Shown: piece by piece, positions 18,208-28,649 of the stretch
Numbering within the stretch: the first letter of the stretch is position 1
How the letters are laid out: each line of letters begins with the position of its first letter
From: Frigoribacterium sp. Leaf186
Lineage (GTDB): Bacteria; Actinomycetota; Actinomycetes; Actinomycetales; Microbacteriaceae
DNA length: 64,000 bases
Reading direction: 5' to 3'
NCBI RefSeq assembly: GCF_001423905.1
Contig: NZ_LMPQ01000001.1
Span: 347,512-411,511 of the forward strand
Program-made: the position numbers and the translations under genes
The notes under the pieces: model-generated
Told to the model about the DNA's origin: nothing
Database searches by the model: none
The model's input: the letters and a program-made list of their open reading frames with translations, nothing else

Positions 18208-18725
18208 AGGCCGGCCTGGTCGAGCGCCGACTGCAGCGACGTCAGGTAGCCCTGGCTCGTGTAGGTCGCGCCACTGACCATCTGGACGTTCGCCGACCCC
18301 GCGGCCAGCGCCTCCTGCCGCAGGATCGGGGCGGCCCGGTTGCTGATCTGCACCGAGCGGCCGCCGTCGTTCGTGAGCTGCACGGCGGTCACGTCGGCCA
18401 GGGCTCCCCCGGTGACCGTGACGGCCACCTGCACCGGGCCGTAGGGCGTCCGGCTCACGACGCCGGTGTAGGTCCCGTCGACGACGGCCGGGGCTGCGGG
18501 GGCGGGCGCCGGAGCTGTGGCGGCCGGTGGCGCGGTCGACGGCGGGACCGTGGTCGGCGACGGGGACGCCGTCGCACCGGCGGCAATCGACGCGGTCGGC
18601 CCCGGCACGACCGGAGCCGTGGCCGTCGTCCCGGTCGAGACCTGCGACGCCTGCCCGACCTGCCAGCCCAGCACGAGCACGACCGCCGAGGTGACGACCC
18701 CGGCCACCCGGCCGCGGACGCTCAC
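18204..18725 (-). CDS. Exported FMN-binding domain protein
   Basis: A 173-residue protein with an N-terminal hydrophobic segment (signal or anchor, about residues 7-25), a Pro/Ala/Thr linker (30-80) and an FMN_bind domain. The motif SGATYTSQGY contains the SGATxT site where ApbE attaches FMN to the second Thr, as in NqrC/RnfG and extracellular flavoproteins. It is expected to carry electrons on the outer face of the membrane. It lies in one operon between the ferric-reductase-like gene (4-bp ATGA overlap) and apbE (4-bp overlap). Confidence 0.87.
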   Translation of the reverse strand: MSVRGRVAGVVTSAVVLVLGWQVGQASQVSTGTTATAPVVPGPTASIAAGATASPSPTTVPPSTAPPAATAPAPAPAAPAVVDGTYTGVVSRTPYGPVQVAVTVTGGALADVTAVQLTNDGGRSVQISNRAAPILRQEALAAGSANVQMVSGATYTSQGYLTSLQSALDQAGL

Positions 18726-20170
18726 GAGTCGAACCTCTCGAGGTGGATGCGGTGCTCGGGCACGCCCTCGGCCCGGGCGTCACGCACGACGAGGTCGCTC
18801 CAGGCGGGCGGTCCGCAGACGTAGAGGTCGGCCTCGTCGAGGTGCGGGAACACGCTCCGCAGGGTGACGCCCCGCGCGACGGCCTCCGCCGACCGCCAGG
18901 TCGACCCGTGCGACGGTCGGTGGCCGACCATCGAGTACACGGCCGTGCCCGACCGACGCCCCAGCTCGACGACCTCGTCCCACAGGTACGCCTGCGAAGC
19001 ATCGGAGGCGCGCAGCAGCACCGTGGCCTCGCCCGGTCGCAGCGTGGCCGAGTCCACGAGCGTGCGCACCGGGGTGATGCCGATCCCCGAGGCGATCACC
19101 GCGAGGTACGGCTTGGTCCGGGCGTCGTCGGTGAACAGGCCGTAGGGGCCCTCGAGCGACACGCGCGTCCCCCGACGGAGGCGCCCCAGGCGAGCCGAGC
19201 CGGCGCCCAGGTCACGCACCGTGATGCGTGCGGCGTCGCGGGTCGGCATCGCCGAGAACGAGACGGGGTGCGCGTGCCACCAGGTCGCGGCCGACCAGAA
19301 CCGCCAGATGCCGTACTGGCCGCCCCGGACGCCGAGCCGGTCGAGGTCGTGACCGGCCAGGTGGATCGACACGACGCCCGGCGCGATCTCGACCACGTCG
19401 ACGACCCGCACCCGGTGCCGGAGGCTCACGACGGTCGGCCGGACGAACCGGAACCAGCCGATCGATCCGACCGCGAGGGCGTAGAGGGCGATCCAGTAGG
19501 CGCGCTGCGGCGTGCCCGTCGCCATCACGCTGCCCGCGCTCAGCTGGTGCGGCAGTGCGACGAGCACCGCGGCGTAGGTCAGCAGGTGGACGACGTGCCA
19601 GGCCTCGTAGGGCCAGCGCCGGCGAACGACGACGAGGGACGAGACGACCACCACGACGAACAGCAGCAGCGAGAGGTACGCGAGGGGCGCGTCGGCGATG
19701 CCGCCGAAGATCGAGACGGTCTCGGCGACCGGGTCGACCCCGTCGGCGAGGGCGTAGCCGACGGTGATGAGGGCACCGTGGGTCAGCAGCAGGTACAGCA
19801 CGGGCTTGCCGAGCGAGCGGTGCACGGCGAGGGCGTGGTCGTGACCGACCGTGCGGTCGATCCACGGGATTCGAGCCGCCAGCACGATCATCACCAGCAC
19901 CAGGTCGGTGGCGACGAGCCCGGCGACGATGCCGGCCGCGGTGACGACGCTCGCGACGTCGACGACGGTCGCCGCGCCTCCGGAGGACAGCCACAGGGTG
20001 ACGGCCAGGGCCACGGACACCCAGCAGGCGGTCTGGAGGCCGTCGGCCGCGACCGATCGACGGCGCCAGGCCCGACGTCGACGGCGGGCGTCGGGAGCCG
20101 GCCCGGGGGCGGGACGAGGCGGGGCCGGGCGCGGCGGGGTGCCACGGGGTGCCGTGCGGGTGGTCGTCAT
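18722..20170 (-). CDS. Ferric-reductase-like membrane flavoprotein
   Basis: A 482-residue protein. After a Pro/Arg-rich N-terminal tail of ~40 residues come six hydrophobic helices of the ferric-reductase-like transmembrane domain, with His residues in HRSLGKPVLYLLLTHG and HVVHLLTYAAVL that could bind heme. The C-terminal half is an FNR-like FAD/NAD(P) module: HPVSFSAMP for FAD, then VIASGIGITPVRTL for NAD(P), ending YVCGPPAWSDLVV. It should pass electrons from NAD(P)H across the membrane, here probably to the FMN-binding protein encoded next. It lies 155 bp downstream of the kinase gene. Confidence 0.85.
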   Translation of the reverse strand: MTTTRTAPRGTPPRPAPPRPAPGPAPDARRRRRAWRRRSVAADGLQTACWVSVALAVTLWLSSGGAATVVDVASVVTAAGIVAGLVATDLVLVMIVLAARIPWIDRTVGHDHALAVHRSLGKPVLYLLLTHGALITVGYALADGVDPVAETVSIFGGIADAPLAYLSLLLFVVVVVSSLVVVRRRWPYEAWHVVHLLTYAAVLVALPHQLSAGSVMATGTPQRAYWIALYALAVGSIGWFRFVRPTVVSLRHRVRVVDVVEIAPGVVSIHLAGHDLDRLGVRGGQYGIWRFWSAATWWHAHPVSFSAMPTRDAARITVRDLGAGSARLGRLRRGTRVSLEGPYGLFTDDARTKPYLAVIASGIGITPVRTLVDSATLRPGEATVLLRASDASQAYLWDEVVELGRRSGTAVYSMVGHRPSHGSTWRSAEAVARGVTLRSVFPHLDEADLYVCGPPAWSDLVVRDARAEGVPEHRIHLERFDS

Positions 20171-20325
20171 GGTGGGCCTCCGGTCGGGCCCGACGGGCCG
20201 AGCGTGGAGCCTCGACCCGCCGGGGTGGTCCGAGACTCGCGGGCCCGCCCATGAGAGGACTCCGAACGGCCGCCCCGTCGCCTTCGAATGCTCACATCAG
20301 CCGGGGGCTCCGGGCCCCGAGGCGA

Positions 20326-21696
20326 TCAGCCCCGAGGAGGCACGGTGACGGTCGCGCGCGCACCCCCGCCGGGCTCGTTGACGAGGGTCGCCCGCCCGCC
20401 CGCCCGCCGCGCGACGGCCTGGACCAGCGCGAGGCCCAGTCCGCTGCCCCCGCTGGAGGCGCGTGACGGGTCGGCGCGCGAGAACCGGTCGAAGGCCACG
20501 GTCAAGAAGTCCTCGGGCACGCCCGGGCCGTCGTCGACGACCGAGACGACCAGTCGACGGTCGACCGTCTGCCCGACCGAGACGGTGATCGACCGGGCGG
20601 CCGGTCGAACCGAGAGCGCGTTCGCCACGAGGTTGTCGAGCACCCGTCCGAGGGCGGTGACCGACAACGGGTAGCCGACGGCCTCGTCAGGCACGTCCAC
20701 CTCGAGGTCGACGGCCGAGCCGGGGGCGTCGCCGCCCGGGCCGGCCAGCACCCGGGCCCGGTCGACGGCCGCCATGGCCTCGGTGACGAGGTCCGCGCCC
20801 GTGACGACCTCGGTCGAGCCCACCTCGGTGGACTCGAGCCTCGAGAGCTCGAGCAGGGTCGAGGCCAGTGTCGTGAGCCGGGCCACGGTCTGCTCGGCCG
20901 AGAGCAGCTCGCGTTCGAGAGCCGCCGCGTCGCCGAAGTCACGGTGGGCCAGTTCGAGCCGGGTGGTCAGCACCGCCAAGGGCGTGCGCAGCTCGTGGCT
21001 GGCGTCGCTGACCATCTGCCTCTCGCGATCGGCACTCTGCCGGACGCGCTCGACGAAGGCGTTGAGCGTCCGCGCGAGCGCGCTAAGCTCGTCGTCCACC
21101 GGCCCCACGGGCAGCAGGTCGCCGCCCGGCTCGTGGCTGAGCGATTCGGCGGCGCGGCGCATGCGGGTGACCGGCCGCAGCGACACGGTCGCCAGGAGCC
21201 AGGCGGCCACCGCGATGGCCGCCAGGGCCAGCACCGAACCGGCCACCAGCGAGCGGTCGATCGCCCGCAGGGTCAGGTCACCGGCCTCGCCGCTGCGCGC
21301 GGCCCAGACCTGGAACGTGCCGGCGCTCGCGTCGACCCGCTCGCCCACGACCGTGTACCCGACGCCGTCGGCCTCCTCACGCAGCACGACGTCGCCCGGG
21401 GTGCGACGTTCGAGGGGTTCGTGCAGGTCGCGCGGCATGGAGTTCACCAGGGTGCGCCCGTCCGGGGACTCGATGCTGACGAGCACGCCCTCGGACGGCT
21501 CGTCGGGCGTCTCGTCGGGGTTCGTCGTCAGGTCGGCGACGAACGCGCGCAGGTCGCTCGTCGCCAACGTGACCTCGCTGTCACGCGTGACCGAGCGCAC
21601 CTGCACATGCAGCACCAAGGCGATGGCGACGAGCACGACGGCGGCGACCACGACGCTGCCCACGGTGATGCGGGCGCGGATCGACAGGCGCCTCAC
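20326..21696 (-). CDS. Two-component sensor histidine kinase
   Basis: A 456-residue membrane kinase. TM1 near residues 10-32, an extracytoplasmic sensor of ~130 residues, TM2 (SVLALAAIAVAAWLLATV), HAMP, then the phospho-acceptor box DASHELRTPL, the N box NLVANALS, DDGPGV and GSGLGLALV of the HATPase_c domain. The GTG start overlaps the stop of the response regulator gene (GTGA), so the pair is cotranscribed. The electron-transfer genes follow on the same strand and are plausible targets; this is inferred only from position. Confidence 0.9.
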   Translation of the reverse strand: MRRLSIRARITVGSVVVAAVVLVAIALVLHVQVRSVTRDSEVTLATSDLRAFVADLTTNPDETPDEPSEGVLVSIESPDGRTLVNSMPRDLHEPLERRTPGDVVLREEADGVGYTVVGERVDASAGTFQVWAARSGEAGDLTLRAIDRSLVAGSVLALAAIAVAAWLLATVSLRPVTRMRRAAESLSHEPGGDLLPVGPVDDELSALARTLNAFVERVRQSADRERQMVSDASHELRTPLAVLTTRLELAHRDFGDAAALERELLSAEQTVARLTTLASTLLELSRLESTEVGSTEVVTGADLVTEAMAAVDRARVLAGPGGDAPGSAVDLEVDVPDEAVGYPLSVTALGRVLDNLVANALSVRPAARSITVSVGQTVDRRLVVSVVDDGPGVPEDFLTVAFDRFSRADPSRASSGGSGLGLALVQAVARRAGGRATLVNEPGGGARATVTVPPRG

Positions 21697-22415
21697 GCGG
21701 GGTCGTCCGCCGCGGAGGGCACGACGTCCGCCCGGTAGCCGCTGCCGCGCACCGTCGTGATGACGACGTCGGCCCCTGCGGCCGAGAGCTTCTTGCGCAC
21801 GTAGCTGACGTACTGGTCGACGATCGAGGGGTCGAAGTGCTCGTGCGAGCCCCACACCTCGTCGAGCACCTCCGTCCGCGACACGACGACGCCGGGGCGT
21901 CGTGCGACGAAGCGCAACAGACCGAACTCCTTCACGCTGAGCGGCATCGACCGGCCGTCGGCGGTGGCCCGCAGGGCGATCGAGTCCATGCGCAGCCCGC
22001 CCAGGGCGACGATCGTCCGCTCGTCGGAACCGCGCCTCCTCAGCTGGGCCCGGAGTCGGGCGCTGAGCTCGGCGACCGCGAACGGCTTGGTGAGGTAGTC
22101 GTCGGCGCCGGCGTCGAGCCCGAAGATGCGGTCGTCGAGCGCGTCCCGCGCCGTGATCATGATGACCGGCAGGGTCGCGCCGGACTCGCGGAGGCGGCGA
22201 CAGACCTCGTAGCCGGTCATGCCCGGCAGCATCACGTCGATCGCGGCCGCGTCGAAGGGCGGGACGTCGGTGCCGTCGTCGGGCGAGGGGGCGAGCGCGA
22301 GCAGGGCGTCGAGTCCGGTCGTGACGAGCCGCACGTCGTACCCGTCACCGACGAGGCCACGTTCGACGAGCGCGCCCATCTCGGGGTCGTCCTCGGCGAG
22401 CAGGATGCGGGGCAT
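21693..22415 (-). CDS. OmpR/PhoB-type response regulator
   Basis: A 240-residue regulator. Receiver: ILLAEDDPEMG, phospho-Asp in AAIDVMLPGMTGYE, ITARDALDD, DYLTKPF. The winged-helix C-terminal domain (SVKEFGLLRFVARRPGVVVSRTEVLDEVWG...RKKL...RGSGYR) is complete. There is a short insertion before the phospho-Asp (APSPDDGTDVPPFD). It heads the two-gene operon with the kinase and is divergent from the DUF2231 gene across 222 bp. Confidence 0.92.
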   Translation of the reverse strand: MPRILLAEDDPEMGALVERGLVGDGYDVRLVTTGLDALLALAPSPDDGTDVPPFDAAAIDVMLPGMTGYEVCRRLRESGATLPVIMITARDALDDRIFGLDAGADDYLTKPFAVAELSARLRAQLRRRGSDERTIVALGGLRMDSIALRATADGRSMPLSVKEFGLLRFVARRPGVVVSRTEVLDEVWGSHEHFDPSIVDQYVSYVRKKLSAAGADVVITTVRGSGYRADVVPSAADDPA

Positions 22416-22637
22416 GCGTCGTGTCTACGGGACGCGCGGCAGGTCGGCAAGCCGACCCGCGCCTCCCGGGACCTCCGCCTCTCCTCCCCCGGCCGACGAC
22501 GGCGCAACATGTGAACATTCGAAGACCGGGAGGCGCGCTCGCCCGATGCACGGCGCTTACGGTCGGAACTCCCCCGTCCCGCACCCCGAGAGGTCACGCA
22601 TGCGCTCCACCACCCCCCTGCACGACGAGCTGATCCG

Positions 22638-23135
22638 ATGAACTGGGAGCTCGACGGGCTGCCGTTGCACCCGCTGATCGTGCACTTCGTGGTCGTGGCC
22701 TTCCCCGGGGCCGCCCTGCTCCTGCTGCTGTCGGCCTTCTGGCCGGCAGCCCGTCGACGACTGGGCATCATCACGCCGCTGCTCGCCCTGGCGTCGCTCA
22801 TCGCCGTGCCCCTCGCCACCTCGTCGGGCGAGTCGCTCGAGGAGAAGGTCGACGGCAGTGCCCTCCTCGAGACCCACACCGAACTCGGCGACACACTTCT
22901 GCCGTGGGCCATCGCCGTCTTCGTCGTGGCGGCGGCGCTCTGGGCCTGGCAGCACTACGTGGTGACGCCCGACGCGCAGCGCCCGCACCCGACGCTCAAG
23001 GCGACGACCCGGCGCGGCGCGACGATCGTGCTGAGCGTCCTCGTCGTGGTCGCGTCGGTCGGGGCGATCGTCACGACGGTGCGCATCGGCGACTCGGGGG
23101 CGAAGGCCGTCTGGTCGGACTCGAGCGAGGGGTGA
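22638..23135 (+). CDS. DUF2231-like four-helix membrane protein
   Basis: A 165-residue membrane protein. The N-terminus LDGLPLHPLIVHFVVVAFPGAA matches the DUF2231 family start, where a conserved His lies in the first helix. Four hydrophobic helices are seen, near residues 14-35, 45-62, 88-106 and 125-145, with HTELGDTLLPW before the third. The family sometimes resembles heme/redox membrane proteins; its function is unknown. Confidence 0.78.
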   Translation: MNWELDGLPLHPLIVHFVVVAFPGAALLLLLSAFWPAARRRLGIITPLLALASLIAVPLATSSGESLEEKVDGSALLETHTELGDTLLPWAIAVFVVAAALWAWQHYVVTPDAQRPHPTLKATTRRGATIVLSVLVVVASVGAIVTTVRIGDSGAKAVWSDSSEG

Positions 23136-23150
23136 GGCCCGACCGCGCCG

Positions 23151-23168
23151 GACCGGGCCCGGCCGGTC
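23151..23168. terminator. Possible short terminator hairpin
   Basis: GACCGG (23151-23156) and CCGGTC (23163-23168) around a 6-nt GC loop, 15 bp after the DUF2231 stop. The stem is short and there is no T-tract, so this is a weak call. Confidence 0.35.
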
Positions 23169-23208
23169 GCCCGGTCAGGGCAGCCTCCGCTTGCTGGCGG
23201 CACCGTCA

Positions 23209-24545
<1,337 letters not shown>

Positions 24546-24690
24546 GCCCGAAGGCGAACGAGACGCCCGCCGACCACGCGGAGCCGGGACCCGCGGGCGA
24601 ACTGCATTGCCGATGCCTCAGGTGGAAAAGGGATGACGGCGCATCGTGCGCCGACCCCCCTCGTCCACCCGATGCCGGGCCTCGTCCGAA

Positions 24691-25701
24691 CTAGGGGATG
24701 GCGATGTCTCCTTGATGCAGGACGCGGGGGTTCGCGTAGGTGTCCTTGATCGCCTGTGGCGTGTTCGCGGACTCGAGCTGCTCCGACCAGTGCATGAACC
24801 ACGTCCAGTTCGGCTGCGCGGCCAGCTGCGCCGACGTGGGCATCTTGCCGACCTCGCCCAGAGCGATCGGCTTCCCTGCCGCGATCGACTGCATCGTCTG
24901 GTATTCGGCTGCACTCGGGAAGGTCTTGTACCAGGCGTCGAGCGTGACGACGTCGACGTACGAGCTGCCCGGGTAGTAGGCGGCCAGTCCCCCGGCCGGG
25001 TTGTCCTGCACGTTCCAGGCCCAGATGAGGTTCGTCATGCCCTTCGTACCAGCGAGGTAGTCGCGGGTGATCTGGTAGAGCTTCGTGGAGCCCGCCGATC
25101 CCGAACGTCCGCCCCACCAGGCCCACTGCTCGTTCATCTCGTGCAGCGGGCGGAAGATGGCCGGCACGCCCGCGTCCTTCAGCTGCTGCAGGTAGGGGAC
25201 GACCTCGTCGAGTCGTGACTTCCACGCCGAGTTCAACGCCGTGCCGTTCGTGGTCAGCTGCGACCACTGTGCGTCGGTGAGGTCCGCGTTGACGTCGTTC
25301 CAGGAGCACGACGAGCCGACCGTCGGTGGGCAGACGTGCCATGTGAGCGAGACGAGCGCCCCGTTCTTCCACTCCGTCTTGGCCTGGTCGACGACCCGCT
25401 GCCGGTTCGCCACGTCGGAGGCGGCGAAGAGGAAGTCCCCGCCCCAGAGCGCCGGGTAGACCCCGGTGATGTCCTTGACGCGCTGTGTGTACTGGCTCGG
25501 CTGCCCGGCGGGCTCCTTGTTGTGTTGCCCGCTGATGGTCTTCTGGCCCTTGATGCTCGCCAGGTAGTTCAGCACCGTGCTCTTGCCGGTCGGGCTGAAC
25601 GCCTCGGCCGGGGTCGCCGCGGGGGCGCCCACGGCGAGGATACCCGCCAGGAGGAACGCGATGCCGGCCCCGAGGGCGGTGTGCTTCGGACGTGTGGTCA
25701 T
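24691..25701 (-). CDS. Secreted GH26 endo-beta-1,4-mannanase
   Basis: A 336-residue glycoside hydrolase of family 26. It has a signal peptide (Lys/Arg start, hydrophobic core at residues 9-25, likely cleavage after AEA at 32-34). Catalytic residues seen: the acid/base Glu in RPLHEMNEQW (E188) and the nucleophile Glu in ALGEVGK (E283), with the aromatic WAWW region between. It should cut internal beta-1,4-mannosidic bonds of mannan outside the cell. Its ATG overlaps the GH5 mannanase stop (ATGA), the last gene of the mannan operon. No binding module is attached. Confidence 0.9.
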   Translation of the reverse strand: MTTRPKHTALGAGIAFLLAGILAVGAPAATPAEAFSPTGKSTVLNYLASIKGQKTISGQHNKEPAGQPSQYTQRVKDITGVYPALWGGDFLFAASDVANRQRVVDQAKTEWKNGALVSLTWHVCPPTVGSSCSWNDVNADLTDAQWSQLTTNGTALNSAWKSRLDEVVPYLQQLKDAGVPAIFRPLHEMNEQWAWWGGRSGSAGSTKLYQITRDYLAGTKGMTNLIWAWNVQDNPAGGLAAYYPGSSYVDVVTLDAWYKTFPSAAEYQTMQSIAAGKPIALGEVGKMPTSAQLAAQPNWTWFMHWSEQLESANTPQAIKDTYANPRVLHQGDIAIP

Positions 25702-28589
25702 GATGCTTCTCCTCGCTCGACCACCGCGGTGATCGTCGATGCGAGCCGACGTCGTCGTGCGGCTCGGAGTGCGACGGCACCGGCGATGACCGATGCCAGG
25801 GCGGCCAGGGCGAGCGCCGTGGTCGAGGTCGAGCCGGTGAAGCTGAGACCTGTGGAGGCGGTGGTCGCGGAGGCCGGGACGGTGCCGGTCCCGCTGACGG
25901 GCACCGCGCCTCCTCCACCGGACCCCGGACCTGCGGCCGGTCCAGCCCCGCCGCCGGGCGTACCGGGCGTGCCGGGATCGACGGGCACGACCGCGGCAGG
26001 GTCGACCGTCGTGACGACGTCGTCCACGAGCAGCTCGCCCGCGCCGTCGCCGCCGAGGTAGAAGGCGAGCTGGGTCACGCTCGACGGGTCGAGGACGGCG
26101 TCGCCTGCCCAGGCGGGCGGCGCGAACGCGTTGAAGGGCACGTCGATCTGCTGCCAGCCCTCCCCCTCGACCGGGAGGGTGGTCTCGAAGTACGACCCTC
26201 CGGCCACGATCTGTACGGTCACGTCGTCACCGGCGGGGGCACGCAGCGAGAGCGAGAGACCGGTGTAGCCCCACCAGTCCTGCGGCTCGGCGAGGGTGCG
26301 GACGACGCCCGCGTAGCCGGGGCCCGCGAGGTCGTAGGCGAACTGTCCTGCCTGGGAGCCCGTGGACGGGTTCTCGCCGAGGGTGGGTGTGACGGCTCCG
26401 CCGCCGGTGTTGCGCACGTAGGTGCTGGTGAGGGCGGCGTCGTCGGCGTACTCCTCGAAGTCCTCCACGACGAGCGCCTCCGTGGGGAGCGGACGCGTGG
26501 CGAAGGACGCCGTCGTGGGCACCGACGTCGTGGTGCCGACGCCGTTCACGGCCTCGACCGACCACTGGTAGGTCGTGCCGGGCACGAGCGTGACGTCGGG
26601 CCGGTACGACGTGCCCGTGAGACCGTCGGCCGAGGCCACGACGGTGCCCTCGGCGTTCGTGAGCGCGAAGCGGTAGTAGGCGGCATCGGTCGCGGCCGTC
26701 CAGGCGAAGTCCGGCGTCGAGGTGATGCCCGTCGTCTCGTCGAGGGGCGCCTGGAGCGAGAACGCGCCGGGCGCCGTGGTGGGGTCGACGGCCGCGGACC
26801 GCAGGGTGGCCCGCGTGAGGTGCGCGTCTCCGGTCAACACGACGCGGACGTGGTCGTCGGCGAGGCCGTCGGCGACGACCGAGCCCTCGTCGGTGACGAC
26901 CGTGGCGGCGGGCACCCACGTGCTGCCGTCCGCGCTGGTCTCGATGCGGGCGGCGGCCGGCTCGTCGACCTGGAGCTCGGCCCGGGTGAGCCCGGCGCGC
27001 TGCCAGGCCACCGTGCCGGGTGTGCCGTCCGTCGCGGTGACGGACCCTCCGTCGGGGTCGGCCGCGACCGTCACGCCGTCATGTTCGGACGAGAGGCGCC
27101 AGTCCTGCACGGGGTCGACGAGCACGTCGCCGCCGTCCGGGTGGACGATGTCGGACGCGGGTCCGGTCGTCCCCGTGCCGTCGAGAGCCCGGACCCGGTA
27201 GGAGGCGCCGGCCGGGGACTCGATGTCGGTGACGGTCCCGGCCGACGCGCCCAGCGCCTCCTCGGTGACGGTCGTCCACGACTGGTCGGCGACCTGTCGC
27301 TCGACGACGTATCCGGCGGCGCCTGCCGTCCCGCGCCAGGTGATGGTCGAGATGCCCTGGGCTCGCTGCACGCTCGTCACGAGCGGGGCCTCGAGAGGCA
27401 GGGCGGGCAGGACGACGCCGATGTCGCGGGCGTACTGGCGGATCGCCTCGGCCCGAGACTCCTCGGATGGCGTGCCTCCGGGCAGGTGGAAGGTGAACCC
27501 GTCGTCGTGGGGCACGAGGCCGGCGCGGTCGTCGTGGCCGAACAGCGACCAGGCGAACATCCCGGAGACGGCTGGGTCCTGGGCGAGCGGGCTCAACAGC
27601 GCGGGCGTCGCCGCCGTCGAGGCGTACTCGCCGGCGATGTAGACCTTCCCGGCGGCGGTGACGGTCGCGGCATCGGCTGAGACGCGGGCGGCCGTCGGCG
27701 GGTAGTAGTGGACGTCGACGATGTCGAGCGCGGTCGCGGCGAGGGTGTCGGGGTCGATGTCGAACCGTCGGCCGGCGGCGACGAGCTGCGACGGGGCCTG
27801 TTGTTTGATGTGGGCGACCTGTTCGTCGATCCACGGGAGGGTCATGCCCTCGAGTTCGTTGCCGAGTTCCCAGGCCATGATGGTCGGGTCCTCGGCGTAG
27901 GGGACGCCGGTCAGCGCGTTGGTGCGCCCGACGACGTGGTCGACGTAGTCCTGGTACGCGGCGATGGCCCGCGGGTCGGTGTAGAAGTCGGCGGACTCGA
28001 GGCCCAGGGGCGTCGTGAAGTCGCGGTGGCCGCCGTGGTAGTACTCCCACTCGTCGGTGAGCGGCAGGATCAGCCGGATGCCGAGCGACCCGGCGTACGC
28101 GACGGCGAAGTCGATCGTGGCGAAGGCGTCGTCGTCGTACTCGCCCAGGCTCGGCATCAGCGCGAGCGTGTTCGCGTCGTCCTGGGCCGTCGAGGTGGCC
28201 ATGTGCGACCGGACGACGGTGATGCCGGCTCGGTGGGCCGAGTCGAGGGTGTCCTTGATCCGGAAGAAAGTCGGGTAGTCGACCCCGCCGACGTTCTCGT
28301 CGAGGCCCAGCCAGTAGATGTTGGCCCCGCTGGCCCGGAAGGTCTCACCCCCGAGCTGGAGGCGCGACGCGTCCCGGGTGACGAACTCGGTGTTCTGGGT
28401 CGTCCACTCGGCGCGGGGCGCGGCGGACGCGGCCTCCGCCTGGTGTGGCGACAGGGGTGCGAAGGAGCCGAGCAGGACGCCCGTGGCGACCACGGCGCAC
28501 ACTCGGATCGACCTCGTCCGTGTCGGTCTCGGGGTCGTGCGGGACGGATGATCGTGGCTGCTGACGCTGGTGGCGGTCGGTGTCGTCAT
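25698..28589 (-). CDS. Large secreted GH5-type mannanase with C-terminal wall/membrane anchor
   Basis: A 963-residue secreted enzyme. Signal peptide to about residue 54; GH5-type catalytic domain roughly 60-405, with the acid/base Glu in WELGNELEG (E245) and the nucleophile in IAGEYAS (E321). Fibronectin-III-like and discoidin-like segments follow (~405-700), then a carbohydrate-binding-like region starting VEDFEEYADD (~705-870), a Gly/Pro linker, a sorting-like motif LSFTG, a hydrophobic helix and an RRRR tail. It is probably held at the cell surface, either by sortase or as a membrane-anchored protein. Best guess is endo- or exo-mannanase. A GAAGGAG site precedes the ATG. Confidence 0.85.
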   Translation of the reverse strand: MTTPTATSVSSHDHPSRTTPRPTRTRSIRVCAVVATGVLLGSFAPLSPHQAEAASAAPRAEWTTQNTEFVTRDASRLQLGGETFRASGANIYWLGLDENVGGVDYPTFFRIKDTLDSAHRAGITVVRSHMATSTAQDDANTLALMPSLGEYDDDAFATIDFAVAYAGSLGIRLILPLTDEWEYYHGGHRDFTTPLGLESADFYTDPRAIAAYQDYVDHVVGRTNALTGVPYAEDPTIMAWELGNELEGMTLPWIDEQVAHIKQQAPSQLVAAGRRFDIDPDTLAATALDIVDVHYYPPTAARVSADAATVTAAGKVYIAGEYASTAATPALLSPLAQDPAVSGMFAWSLFGHDDRAGLVPHDDGFTFHLPGGTPSEESRAEAIRQYARDIGVVLPALPLEAPLVTSVQRAQGISTITWRGTAGAAGYVVERQVADQSWTTVTEEALGASAGTVTDIESPAGASYRVRALDGTGTTGPASDIVHPDGGDVLVDPVQDWRLSSEHDGVTVAADPDGGSVTATDGTPGTVAWQRAGLTRAELQVDEPAAARIETSADGSTWVPAATVVTDEGSVVADGLADDHVRVVLTGDAHLTRATLRSAAVDPTTAPGAFSLQAPLDETTGITSTPDFAWTAATDAAYYRFALTNAEGTVVASADGLTGTSYRPDVTLVPGTTYQWSVEAVNGVGTTTSVPTTASFATRPLPTEALVVEDFEEYADDAALTSTYVRNTGGGAVTPTLGENPSTGSQAGQFAYDLAGPGYAGVVRTLAEPQDWWGYTGLSLSLRAPAGDDVTVQIVAGGSYFETTLPVEGEGWQQIDVPFNAFAPPAWAGDAVLDPSSVTQLAFYLGGDGAGELLVDDVVTTVDPAAVVPVDPGTPGTPGGGAGPAAGPGSGGGGAVPVSGTGTVPASATTASTGLSFTGSTSTTALALAALASVIAGAVALRAARRRRLASTITAVVERGEAS

Positions 28590-28649
28590 CGGTGCTCAGG
28601 CTCCTTCGGCTGTGCGGTGATCAGGGCGCCCCGGTCGGGCCGCCCGGTG

